Below, one piece after another: positions 16,257-23,887 of a DNA stretch of 64,000 bases. Positions within the stretch are counted from its first letter, which is position 1; each line of letters opens with the position of its first letter. Location: the NCBI GenBank assembly GCA_963813415.1, contig CAWEYW010000003.1, forward strand, positions 1 through 64,000, given 5' to 3'. The stretch is from CAIWHR01 sp963813415. GTDB lineage: Bacteria > Pseudomonadota > Gammaproteobacteria > Burkholderiales > Casimicrobiaceae. The translations under genes were made by a program, and so were the position numbers. The notes beneath the pieces were generated by a model that saw only the letters and a list, made by a program, of their open reading frames with translations, was not told the DNA's origin and made no database searches.

Positions 16257-17759
16257 TCAGAGGTTCACCGCCGGCGCGCGCGTAACGAGGCCAACCACGA
16301 TCCTGGCGAGGTCCACTGGCTGCGCACCGTGCGGAGCAGCCTGCTCGCCTTCCACCGAATGCAGCGGGCTCGTGCTTGCTTCTCCCCCGCCCTGAGGGGT
16401 GCGGAACTCCGCCACAAGCCGGGTTCCTCGGCCTGCGGGTCCAGGACCAACGTCGAATGAGCCACCGAGCTTGTAAGCGCGCTCGCGCATGCCAATGAGG
16501 CCGAGCCGGCCCTTGGTCATGGCGTGGCTCTCCATGCCTATCCCATCGTCCGTTACCGTCACGGTAAGTGCCGTTGCCGAGCGCGCCAGGCTGATGTCCA
16601 GACAAGTCGCGTGCGCGTGCTTCACCACGTTGTTGACTGCTTCCTGCACCAGCCGGTATGCCGCAATAGGGACGCCGCTCGGTAGCGCACTGAGATCGCC
16701 GTCCACGGTCAATACGCAGGCTAAGTCGTGTCGGTGGGCCACCTCGTCGACGACGGTCCGCACAGCGGCTTCGAGTCCCAGATGCTCGAGAATGGCCGGG
16801 TGGAGCGCATTGATGATGCGGCGATGCGCTGCGGTCATTTCCTGCAGCGCACCCTTGATCCTCGACCAAGTCGCCTCGGCTACCGGCTTGCCGGCTGTCA
16901 CCACGGTCTTCAACCCCGCGAGTTCAAGGATCAACGCGGAAAGCTCGCTCCCAATCTCGTCGTGAATATCGCGTGCGAGTGAAGCACGCTCCTCGTCGCG
17001 AACGGTCAACAGGTGCTGCGACAGCTCCGAAAGATCCGCCGTGCGCTGCCGTATCGTCTCTTCCAGGCTGGCGTTGAGCGCCTGCAGTTCGTCCGCCGCT
17101 TCATCACGTTCCCTGAGGTAGCGCAACATCAGTCCGCCTGCGACCAACAGCACGACCAGCGACGCAATCGCCGCGTACCAGTTGGCTGTTTGCGCCAGTT
17201 GCAGTTCGCGAAGGATCGTCGCTTGCAGGGCAAGGTGCAATCCACTCAGTCGCGCGCGCTCCGCATCAATCGCCGCCTCCAGCGCCAGTTCGTTCTGCTT
17301 GGTGGCGGGAGTGCCGGCGGCGGCAATCGCCGCCTCACGATCCCCGCGCTGCGCGAGCATGACAATCCGATCCAGCGACCCGAGGCGTTCCCGTGCGCCC
17401 CTTGTCATCCGCTCCGTCTCCGACCGCTCTTCCCGGGTGACGTCCTCTTCCACCCGTCGAAGCAGGGTATCCGTGCTGCGCGCCGCATCGGTGTACCTGC
17501 GCAGGTCGGCGGAGTCCCCGTTCAGCAAATACGCGCGTGCGCCGCTCAGGGCATCGTTAAGCTGGTGCTCGAGCTCCCGCAATCCCCCAAGCTCCTTGAG
17601 TGCTTCGCGGCTTGCCTCGACGGTTTGCTGAATCGTGGCATCGTAACGGTGACTTACGATCGCGGAAATGCCGACGAACACGAACGCCGCGACGAAGCCG
17701 GCCAGTACCAGCGCTGGTAACGCCCGCGCGCTCTGTCGGCTGTCGGCCACGGTGATCAC
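16257..17759 (-). CDS. NarX/DegS-type sensor histidine kinase
   Basis: A 500-residue membrane kinase. Two membrane helices (about 13-34 and 195-214) flank a periplasmic CHASE3-like helical sensor. Then comes a coiled linker and the HisKA_3 domain with phosphoacceptor His266 in LARDIHDEIG, followed by the ATPase domain (N-box QEAVNNVVKHA 372-382, DDGIG 404-408, GLIGMRERA 420-428). Kinases of this class normally pair with a NarL/LuxR-type regulator, but none is adjacent, so it is an orphan here. It overlaps the end of the chimeric pseudogene's region tail to tail by spacing only. Confidence 0.9.
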   Translation of the reverse strand: MITVADSRQSARALPALVLAGFVAAFVFVGISAIVSHRYDATIQQTVEASREALKELGGLRELEHQLNDALSGARAYLLNGDSADLRRYTDAARSTDTLLRRVEEDVTREERSETERMTRGARERLGSLDRIVMLAQRGDREAAIAAAGTPATKQNELALEAAIDAERARLSGLHLALQATILRELQLAQTANWYAAIASLVVLLVAGGLMLRYLRERDEAADELQALNASLEETIRQRTADLSELSQHLLTVRDEERASLARDIHDEIGSELSALILELAGLKTVVTAGKPVAEATWSRIKGALQEMTAAHRRIINALHPAILEHLGLEAAVRTVVDEVAHRHDLACVLTVDGDLSALPSGVPIAAYRLVQEAVNNVVKHAHATCLDISLARSATALTVTVTDDGIGMESHAMTKGRLGLIGMRERAYKLGGSFDVGPGPAGRGTRLVAEFRTPQGGGEASTSPLHSVEGEQAAPHGAQPVDLARIVVGLVTRAPAVNL

Positions 17760-17874
17760 CTCCTATGATGAGGTAAAGAGCACAATCCTTCTGCAGCAGC
17801 TCAGGCGCGAGCCACTACTCGAGGACGTCGTCGGCGGCGTACAGGAAGGCGTTGAGCATCGACCTCCGTGGGCA

Positions 17875-18456
17875 CTACTTCACGCCGAACCGGGCTTTGG
17901 CATCGGTGATGCAGCGGTCCTTGACATCGCCCGAGTACGTGTCGCAACGCTCCTTGGCAGCCGCGTAATTCGCGTCGCGCTTGTCTTCCGCCGCGTCCTT
18001 GCGCACTTCGGAGATTTTCTCGCTGGCACCGCGTTTGACCGCTCCTACTTCCGCGTCCGCCTTGGCGTTGGCCTTGGCCGTGGTCAGCGCGGCCTTGGCA
18101 TCCTTGACGCAAACGTCCTTGGCGTTACCGGCCTGGTCGTCGCACTTCTCCTTGGCAACGGCATAGGTCGCGTCTGCCTGCGCCACGCGAACGTTGTAGC
18201 GGGCTTTCGGCGTGTCCTTCTGGCGCGCCTCGAGTTCCGCCTTGGCGACCTTGTTGGCGCCCTTGGCTTCGGCCTCGCAGATGTCCTTGGCGTTAGCCTT
18301 GAGGGTGTCACATTGGGCTTTGGCGGATTTGAACTGCGCCGCGATCTGGTCGTTCTCGGCTTTGATCTCGGCTTTGGTCATCGCCACCGCATTGCCGGCA
18401 AGCGTGACCGCACCGGCGATGGCCACAGCCATTAGTTGTCGTGTGAATGTCATCAT
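17875..18456 (-). CDS. periplasmic protein with three CX10C repeats
   Basis: A 193-residue exported protein (signal peptide 1-25, cleaved near AVA). The mature part is Ala/Lys-rich and helical. It holds three similar units, each with a cysteine pair spaced by ten residues: Cys49/60, Cys105/116 and Cys171/182, in motifs such as CDDQAGNAKDVCVKDAK. The pairs probably form disulfide-stapled helical hairpins. Related proteins occur in betaproteobacteria without known function. An ATG three bases downstream is an alternative start. Confidence 0.75.
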   Translation of the reverse strand: MMTFTRQLMAVAIAGAVTLAGNAVAMTKAEIKAENDQIAAQFKSAKAQCDTLKANAKDICEAEAKGANKVAKAELEARQKDTPKARYNVRVAQADATYAVAKEKCDDQAGNAKDVCVKDAKAALTTAKANAKADAEVGAVKRGASEKISEVRKDAAEDKRDANYAAAKERCDTYSGDVKDRCITDAKARFGVK

Positions 18457-18672
18457 CTTTCCTATGGAGGATGAATCGCCCAGGCCTTGGACGAATCTCG
18501 AGCGGTCGGGTTTACGAGTTGCGCATTACTTCGATGGGGCTTGACCGTTGGGCCACTCCGCAGTGCTGCTGCTGGACCTTACCGGCGAGCCGCTCGCGCT
18601 TGCAGAAATCACATCAGCTGCTCGCCGGTAAGCTTGCCCAGTACGCTCAATTCGTATCTACGGCCTGGTTCC

Positions 18673-18867
18673 CTACCCCTTCTTGTCTTTCAGATCGCTG
18701 ACCGCTTCCTTCACATCGCCAACGGCCTTCTGCATTTTGCCTTCGGCCTGATGTTTCAGTCCTTTGGCCTCCTGCTCTTTGCTACCAATCAACTTGCCGG
18801 CTTCTTCCTGGATCTTGCCGCCGATATCCTTCGCTGCGCCCTTAATTTGATCCTTGTTCGTGGTCAT
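18673..18867 (-). CDS. CsbD family stress protein, copy 2
   Basis: A 64-residue CsbD protein almost identical over its first 55 residues to the copy at 3170-3370. It is again followed upstream on its strand by a BON lipoprotein and a DUF3309 protein. Confidence 0.93.
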   Translation of the reverse strand: MTTNKDQIKGAAKDIGGKIQEEAGKLIGSKEQEAKGLKHQAEGKMQKAVGDVKEAVSDLKDKKG

Positions 18868-18997
18868 GATGGCTTCCTAAATGAATTGAACTTCCGCTAA
18901 GCGAACCGGCATCGGCTCGCCTTGTTTTCTCACAACATCACCGCCCGCGACAGGCACTCTTTGCCACCGTACGGCAGGTTCGGCCCGTCGCGGCCTG

Positions 18998-19312
18998 CTA
19001 CTTGAGCCGCATGTCGTTCTTGACGGACTTGACGCCGGCGACGCCGCGCGCAACCTCGACTGCCTTGTTGATGTCTTCCCGGGAATTGACGAAGCCGGTC
19101 AGTTGCACCACGCCCTTGAACGTCTCGACGTTGATTTCCGAGGATTTCAGTGATGCCTCATTCAACACTGCCGCCTTGACCTTCGTGGTGATGACGGTGT
19201 CGTCGAGATACTCCCCAGTTCCCTCCTGTCGGGAGGTCGAGGCGCAGCCCAGGAATGACGCCACAACGAGCAGTAGGAAGAACGTCGAGAAACGCTTGAA
19301 TTGTTGTGTCAT
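18998..19312 (-). CDS. BON-domain lipoprotein, copy 2
   Basis: A 104-residue lipoprotein (signal FFLLLVVASFLGC) with one BON domain (TVITTKVKAAVLNEASLKSSEINVET...VKNDMRLK). It differs from the copy at 3499-3813 at few positions, and the DNA is also strongly similar. The inner ATG at 19312 with its upstream GGAGA matches the first copy's start. Confidence 0.93.
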   Translation of the reverse strand: MTQQFKRFSTFFLLLVVASFLGCASTSRQEGTGEYLDDTVITTKVKAAVLNEASLKSSEINVETFKGVVQLTGFVNSREDINKAVEVARGVAGVKSVKNDMRLK

Positions 19313-19444
19313 GACTAATCTCCAGATGAATGATGGATCGCCGACGTGTAACCAAACCAGAATCCCTCGGCGCAATACTGTTGCAGTCAATGCGCAGTGC
19401 GCGTTCCTCCTCGGACCCGCAATCGTCAAGAACGAAGCGGCCCT

Positions 19445-19603
19445 CTACAGCTTGCCCAACACCAGCAGAACGATGACGACCAGCAATACGAGCCCAAGTA
19501 CGCCACTGGGGCCGTAACCCCACCCTCTGCTGTGCGGCCACGTAGGAATCGCACCGAGCAGCATCAGTACGACAATGATCAGCAGAATGGTTCCTAAACC
19601 CAT
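19445..19603 (-). CDS. DUF3309 micro-membrane protein, copy 2
   Basis: A 52-residue two-helix protein (MGLGTILLIIVVLMLLGAIP, TWPHSRGWGYGPSGVLG, ...VLGKL). It completes the second CsbD-BON-DUF3309 block. Only a few residues differ from copy 1 at 3961-4119. Confidence 0.9.
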   Translation of the reverse strand: MGLGTILLIIVVLMLLGAIPTWPHSRGWGYGPSGVLGLVLLVVIVLLVLGKL

Positions 19604-20213
19604 TTCGTTTCTCCCTGTTGAACTGGTCCTGGTTCTGTTGTGTCGGCGGATCGCGCCAGATCCCGCCGCGTCGGATCCGGTGATCCGTTACGCATCCGGT
19701 CATCTTGACAGTTGGGATCGATCGTGGGGGTCGGCAGGCGGGAGTGGAAGCGGTGCGATGATCTGTCGACCTAGTCACCAAACCACCAAACCCCTTCTCC
19801 TCGAAGATGTATCGATGGTGGACTTGGGCCGCAGAGTCGATTTTGACCAAAGTCATCAATGTTCGGCAACGCACATTTCTGGATCGCCTCATGTGCCGTG
19901 GCACGCTGCCGCGCGGTGCCATGGTGGGCCGACCGCAACCGTTCTTGATTCGAAGACGAGTCCGCAGGCGGGCTTCCTCGCGAGTGGCACGAATCGCCTA
20001 CGCCGACAGCGTTGGCGCGACGAAGAACGCCGCGGCGATTGCGCGCGCGTTGTACCCGTCGGTGCGGCGAGCGGAGGGAGCAACGGTGCAGGGCGACGTT
20101 GTGCGCGCGAACAAAAGCCCGATTTCTGCTGACAGACCGCATCGCGTTGTGAATAATCGCAGATGTCCAGCGCGATCTTCCGCTGACGTCCCCAATCATC
20201 GACATGAGGAACC
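19604..20213. other. intergenic region, nothing recognised
   Basis: About 610 bases, the longest gene-poor gap here. The frames that are open are Arg-rich, unlike known proteins and lack ribosome sites. It lies between the duplicated block and the histone-like gene and probably carries divergent promoters. Confidence 0.5.
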
Positions 20214-20621
20214 ATGGCCACACGTCGTACGACAATGAGAAGCGGAACGGGCACCAAGCTCTACGCAGTCCGTGACGAGAGCGGCAAGTTCAAGGACATC
20301 CAAACCTTCAAGCGCGCCCATGCCGCGGACCTGCGCCACAAGTCCAAGGAGGAGAAGGAGGCTGCGCAGGGGCCCATCGAGAGGGGGCTCAAGCGAGCAG
20401 CGAACGATGCCGTCAAGTCGGTGAAGGACTCGGTGACGGGCGCCGTCGCTGCGGTGAAGAGGGTAGCGAAACGAGCCGCGAGGCAGGTCTCGGGCCCTGC
20501 AGCGCGGAAGACGAACGTGAAGGCGATCGCCAAGAAAGCTGTCCGTACGCCGCGTCCGAAAACGACCGCGAAGAAGGCGGTGCGGAAGTCCACCGCGAAG
20601 CCCCGGACCAAGAGCACCTGA
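20214..20621 (+). CDS. lysine-rich histone H1-like protein
   Basis: A 135-residue basic protein. Residues 12-46 (GTKLYAVRDESGKFKDIQTFKRAHAADLRHKSKEE) form a short conserved head. The rest is an Ala/Lys/Arg tail with repeated KKAVR and TAKKAV elements, like bacterial histone H1 homologues. It probably binds DNA non-specifically. The ATG follows a GAGG site. Confidence 0.75.
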   Translation: MATRRTTMRSGTGTKLYAVRDESGKFKDIQTFKRAHAADLRHKSKEEKEAAQGPIERGLKRAANDAVKSVKDSVTGAVAAVKRVAKRAARQVSGPAARKTNVKAIAKKAVRTPRPKTTAKKAVRKSTAKPRTKST

Positions 20622-20689
20622 CGAACGCGGCGATCACGTTGCTGCGACGAGCTGCGCGCAGACCAATCTATCGACAGTCGTATGAATGA

Positions 20690-20810
20690 TTGGCGGTCAA
20701 ATTGCTCAATCGCGGCCTGTCACAAGCCGAGGTGGCGCGCCGCCAGGACCTTTCGTGGCAAGCGGTCTCGACCTGGGTGGGGCGTTTCGCGAACACTGCC
20801 GTCTCGAACC
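20690..20810 (+). mobile_element. remnant of an IS630-like transposase (helix-turn-helix only)
   Basis: The frame encodes VKLLNRGLSQAEVARR followed by a WQAVSTWVGRF segment, the N-terminal helix-turn-helix of IS630-type transposases. Nothing of the DDE catalytic domain follows, and no terminal inverted repeats are evident. It is a degraded fragment in the 20622-20945 gap. Confidence 0.6.
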
Positions 20811-20945
20811 CATCGTCACCAGGTCCCGACGCGACGCATCTCGTCTTCGAAGTAGCGCAGGTCGTGTCGCACCCAGTCGTATTGCATAGAGCCCGTTGAT
20901 CCGGGTCAAGGAGGTCACTCCTCGGCGGGGTATATCGTCACTCGC

Positions 20946-21341
20946 ATGCTCCCGCGCAATCGCTGGTTCGTTGCGGCAGCGCTCGTGTATGCGCTAGCAG
21001 GTGGACTTGTCGGATTGGCCTGGCTCGCATTTCCCGGCGCGCTTCCCGCGAGCGTCCTGCGTGCGCATGCGCACCTCATGCTGGTCGGCTTCGTTGGCAT
21101 GATGATCTTCGGCATCGGCTTGCACGTGCTACCGCGCTTCACCGGACGTGCGCTCTTCTCCGAGCGTCTGGCCGATGCGCAGTTCGTCCTCGCGAATCTC
21201 GGTCTGATCTCGATGATGTTCGGCTGGCTTGGCGGCGCTCGCATCGCGACTGGCGTCGGCGGTGCGCTGTTGTGGACCGGATTCGTGCTCTTCGCCGTCA
21301 ACGTCGTCGCGACCGTACGTCCGTGGATGCGGCGGGGATAG
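20946..21341 (+). CDS. four-helix membrane protein with conserved His and LPRFTG motif
   Basis: A 131-residue protein with four hydrophobic helices. Conserved polar residues within the membrane region are His41, His43 and His60, with the motif HVLPRFTGR (60-68). The pattern recalls parts of NnrS and heme-copper oxidase subunit I-like proteins, where His bind heme or metal. The C-terminal half of the protein at 21788-22480 has the same layout, including LPRFTG. It is the first gene of a three-gene operon; the next starts three bases after its stop. Confidence 0.72.
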   Translation: MLPRNRWFVAAALVYALAGGLVGLAWLAFPGALPASVLRAHAHLMLVGFVGMMIFGIGLHVLPRFTGRALFSERLADAQFVLANLGLISMMFGWLGGARIATGVGGALLWTGFVLFAVNVVATVRPWMRRG

Positions 21342-21344
21342 AGA

Positions 21345-21791
21345 ATGGCCGAGTACAGCGGCTGCGAGCTGCCCGAAGATCTCTGGTACGACCTCGACTA
21401 CTTGTGGGCCCGGCCCAACGAGGACGGCACGTTCACGCTCGGAATGACCGATCCGGCCCAGACAATGGCGGGGCGCGTGGTGGCTGCGACCTTTCGAAAG
21501 CCTGGTACACACCGCAATGCTGGGCGCAGTGTCGCCACGCTGGAATCCGGGAAGTGGGTAGGTGGCGTGCCCGCGCCTTTCGACGCCACGATCGAGCGCA
21601 TCAATCCCGCGGTCCAGAACGATCCGGGTCTGGTTAACGTCGCGCCATACACCGACGCGTGGTTGGTCGTGCTCCGCCCGGACGACTTGCAGGCCGCCTA
21701 CCAGCGCCTGAAACGCGGCCCGGAAGCGATCGACGCGCTCAAGGCGTGGATCGACAAGTACGGGCTGCAATGCATGCGCTGCACCGAATGA
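21345..21791 (+). CDS. GcvH-like lipoyl-carrier protein with C-terminal CxxC
   Basis: A 148-residue protein with the glycine cleavage H protein fold. The probable lipoylation Lys70 sits in LESGKWVGGVPAP, with the PAPFDATIERINP hairpin after it. The LESGKW variant differs from the ESVKA of true GcvH and is typical of GcvH-like carriers outside glycine cleavage. No gcvT or gcvP is near. The C-terminus ends CMRC (Cys143, Cys146), a CxxC pair absent from ordinary H proteins. Its stop overlaps the next start (ATGA), implying translational coupling with the thioredoxin-fusion gene. Confidence 0.78.
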   Translation: MAEYSGCELPEDLWYDLDYLWARPNEDGTFTLGMTDPAQTMAGRVVAATFRKPGTHRNAGRSVATLESGKWVGGVPAPFDATIERINPAVQNDPGLVNVAPYTDAWLVVLRPDDLQAAYQRLKRGPEAIDALKAWIDKYGLQCMRCTE

Positions 21792-22480
21792 CGATCAGGG
21801 TGCAACTGCTGGTTTCCGAATGGTGTGCTCCCTGTCGCAGCGCGGAGGAGGTCTGGCGCGGCATCGCGCAGAAGAAGGCGATCGCGTTCGAAGTGCTGGA
21901 CGTCGGTCAACCGGAAGGTCGCGCGATCGTCGCCCGTCTGGGCATCAAGACGGTGCCTTCGAGTGTGGTCGACGGCATGCTGAGGCACCTTGGCGTGCCC
22001 ACGCACAAGGAGGCGATGGAAATCGTCTCCGCGGCCCCCGACCGTGAGGCCGACGCACAAGCCCACTATGTCGGCCTTACCCTGGAAGCGACGAGCGGCT
22101 GGGCGATCACTTCTGCCGCGATCTACCTCGCGCTTGCCGGCGCTGCGCTGGTGCTCGGCGGTGGCATCGCGGGGGATGCGCCGTGGCGCGCCGCGGCGCT
22201 CCACGCATTCGGCCTCGGATTCGTCGTGTTCATGATCTTCGGCCTCGGCGACCACCTTCTGCCGCGATTCACCGGCGCTCCGATCTGGGGCGGATGGACG
22301 GCGTGGGCCCAGTTGCTCGTTGCCCACGCCGGCACGGTGCTTCTGATTGCCGGGTTCATCGCAGAGCGCCCGTTGCTCGCAGGCGCGGGCGGGCTGCTCG
22401 CATGGGCGGCGTTCGCGATCTTCGCGATGCGAATCGTCCCCGTGCTGCGGCACCGTGCGCTTCCCGACCGAACCGGCTGA
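21788..22480 (+). CDS. thioredoxin-like domain fused to four-helix His membrane module
   Basis: A 230-residue fusion. Residues 1-85 form a thioredoxin/glutaredoxin-like domain with CAPC (13-16) and cis-Pro57 in TVPSS. Residues 105-220 form four membrane helices with His139, His156 and His180 and DHLLPRFTG (155-163), paralogous to the protein at 20946-21341. The thiol domain should lie in the cytosol because there is no signal peptide. The ATG overlaps the GcvH-like stop by four bases, so an upstream start at 21659 is rejected. It probably works with the lipoyl carrier in dithiol transfer to a membrane redox centre; this is inference. Confidence 0.75.
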   Translation: MTIRVQLLVSEWCAPCRSAEEVWRGIAQKKAIAFEVLDVGQPEGRAIVARLGIKTVPSSVVDGMLRHLGVPTHKEAMEIVSAAPDREADAQAHYVGLTLEATSGWAITSAAIYLALAGAALVLGGGIAGDAPWRAAALHAFGLGFVVFMIFGLGDHLLPRFTGAPIWGGWTAWAQLLVAHAGTVLLIAGFIAERPLLAGAGGLLAWAAFAIFAMRIVPVLRHRALPDRTG

Positions 22481-22502
22481 TCACGCCTCGCCGACGGACA
22501 CT

Positions 22503-22895
22503 CTATTCCGTCGTCTTGCCGTCAAAGTGTTCGGTGTCAGCCTCCGCCTCCTCGCGGGTGTGGTGGACGACGCCGTCCCGATGATTCGGCGGCGCGTAGA
22601 GGGTATAGAGCTTCAGTGGAACACTGCCGGTATTGATGATGTTGTGTTTTGCCCCTGCCGGAACGACGACGGCGAAGCCCGCCCGAATCACCGTCCGAAC
22701 ACCATCGAGAACCGCCTCACCGGTTCCCTCCTCGACGCGAAAGAACTGGTCGAGCTGATGGACTTCCGCTCCGATCTCTTCCTTGGGCTTTAACGCCATC
22801 ACGACAAGCTGGCAATGCTTTGCCGTGTAGAGCACCCGGCGAAAATCGTCATTCTTGACGGCGAGGCCCTCGATGTCTTGCACAAAGCCTTTCAT
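22503..22895 (-). CDS. cupin-domain protein
   Basis: A 130-residue single-domain cupin. Both cupin motifs can be seen: IGAEVHQLDQFFRVEEGTGEA (motif 1, with His and Glu metal ligands) and VPAGAKHNIINTG (motif 2). The product probably binds a metal; its substrate is unknown. The ATG at 22895 has GGAGAA upstream and matches the start of the fragment at 13236. It is convergent with the redox operon at 20946-22480. Confidence 0.88.
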   Translation of the reverse strand: MKGFVQDIEGLAVKNDDFRRVLYTAKHCQLVVMALKPKEEIGAEVHQLDQFFRVEEGTGEAVLDGVRTVIRAGFAVVVPAGAKHNIINTGSVPLKLYTLYAPPNHRDGVVHHTREEAEADTEHFDGKTTE

Positions 22896-22964
22896 AACGA
22901 CTTCTCCTTCGTGACCGTTAACCCGGGGACGCGAGCGGCGGGTAGTCCGCCGCACGGAGGCGAT

Positions 22965-22984
22965 CGGGCGCGGTCAGGCGCCCG
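22965..22984. terminator. hairpin past the lost lmo0937 gene
   Basis: A 7-base-pair stem, CGGGCGC-GGTCAG-GCGCCCG. It is the counterpart of the hairpin at 12024-12043, kept together with the 3' end of the deleted lmo0937 copy. Confidence 0.4.
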
Positions 22985-22989
22985 CCGTA

Positions 22990-23037
22990 GCCCAAGGCAT
23001 CATAACGAGCGTCGGCCGCTGATGAGATTGAGAAGAC
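22990..23037 (-). pseudogene. 3' end of a third lmo0937-family gene
   Basis: On the minus strand the sequence still encodes LLNLISGRRSL and a stop, identical to the end of the copies at 4996 and 12060, and the downstream hairpin region matches too. Everything upstream is gone and an EAL-domain fragment begins in its place. Confidence 0.8.
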
Positions 23038-23695
23038 TCATCCGCTGGCATCATCCGCAGCGCGGGCTCGTGCCTCCAGCGCAATTCATACCCATTGCCG
23101 AGGAGTGCGGCCGCATCGTGCCAATCGGCCGCTGGGTTCTCCGCGAAGGCTGCCGCCAGGCCCGAGCGTGGCGGGAGGCAGGCCTGCGGGCGATGCGCAT
23201 CGCGATCAACGTCTCCGCCGTGGAATTGCGCGCCAAGGGCTTCGTTGCAGGGGTACGGGCGCTCCTGGACGATACCGGTCTGGAGCCGCGCTATCTGGAA
23301 CTCGAGCTGACTGAGACCTTCCTGATGAAAGACACGACGTCCACTTCCGTAGTGCTGCGGTCCCTCAAGGAAATGTGTGTCCAGCTCGCGCTCGACGACT
23401 TCGGGACCGGTTACTCGAGCTTGAGTTATCTGAAGCGTTTTCCGATCGATACCGTGAAGATCGATGGGTCGTTCGTAGGTGACCTTGCGACAGACGCGGA
23501 TGACGCCAGCATCGTCAGCGCCGTGATCGGGATGGGCAAGAGGCTGCATATGCAGGTCGTGGCAGAAGAGAGACGCCCGAACAGCTGGCATTCCTTCAAA
23601 GGCAGAGCTGTCCTGAGGGGCAAGGCTACTACTTCAGTCGGCCAGTCGCTGCCGACGCCTTCGCACAGTTGCTTGGGCAGGGCGCAGCTCGATAG
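23038..23695 (+). pseudogene. truncated, frameshifted EAL-domain (c-di-GMP phosphodiesterase) gene
   Basis: The translated frame starts inside an EAL domain (IRWHHPQRGLVPPAQFIPIAEE) and runs through ELELTETFLM, LALDDFGTGYSSLSYLKRFP, TVKIDGSFV and MQVVAE. The conserved signature EAL itself, upstream, is missing. At about 23568 four bases are lost from the AEGVET motif. A different frame then continues TPEQLAFLQ...GQGYYFSRPVAADAFAQLLG to a TAG at 23693-23695. So it lacks its N-terminus and carries a frameshift, and it joins directly to the lmo0937 remnant. Confidence 0.85.
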
Positions 23696-23887
23696 ATCCG
23701 GACACCGGGGAGCGGATTTTCACGCGTCCTCTTGACGGGGGCGTCGAGTCGCGTGGGCGACAGGGGATCTGTCCACGTGCATGCCGGCCGCGCAGCCCGC
23801 TGCCGAGCCCCGGAGCCATCGCGCATGGCTTGCGCTGCGTGCGGTACCGTACAGACCGCGCTGCGCGCCGGGTATATCTATGCTGCC

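Noticed and set aside
20690..20810. A complete IS630 element.
   Set aside because: Only the helix-turn-helix piece remains; no catalytic domain or terminal repeats are visible.
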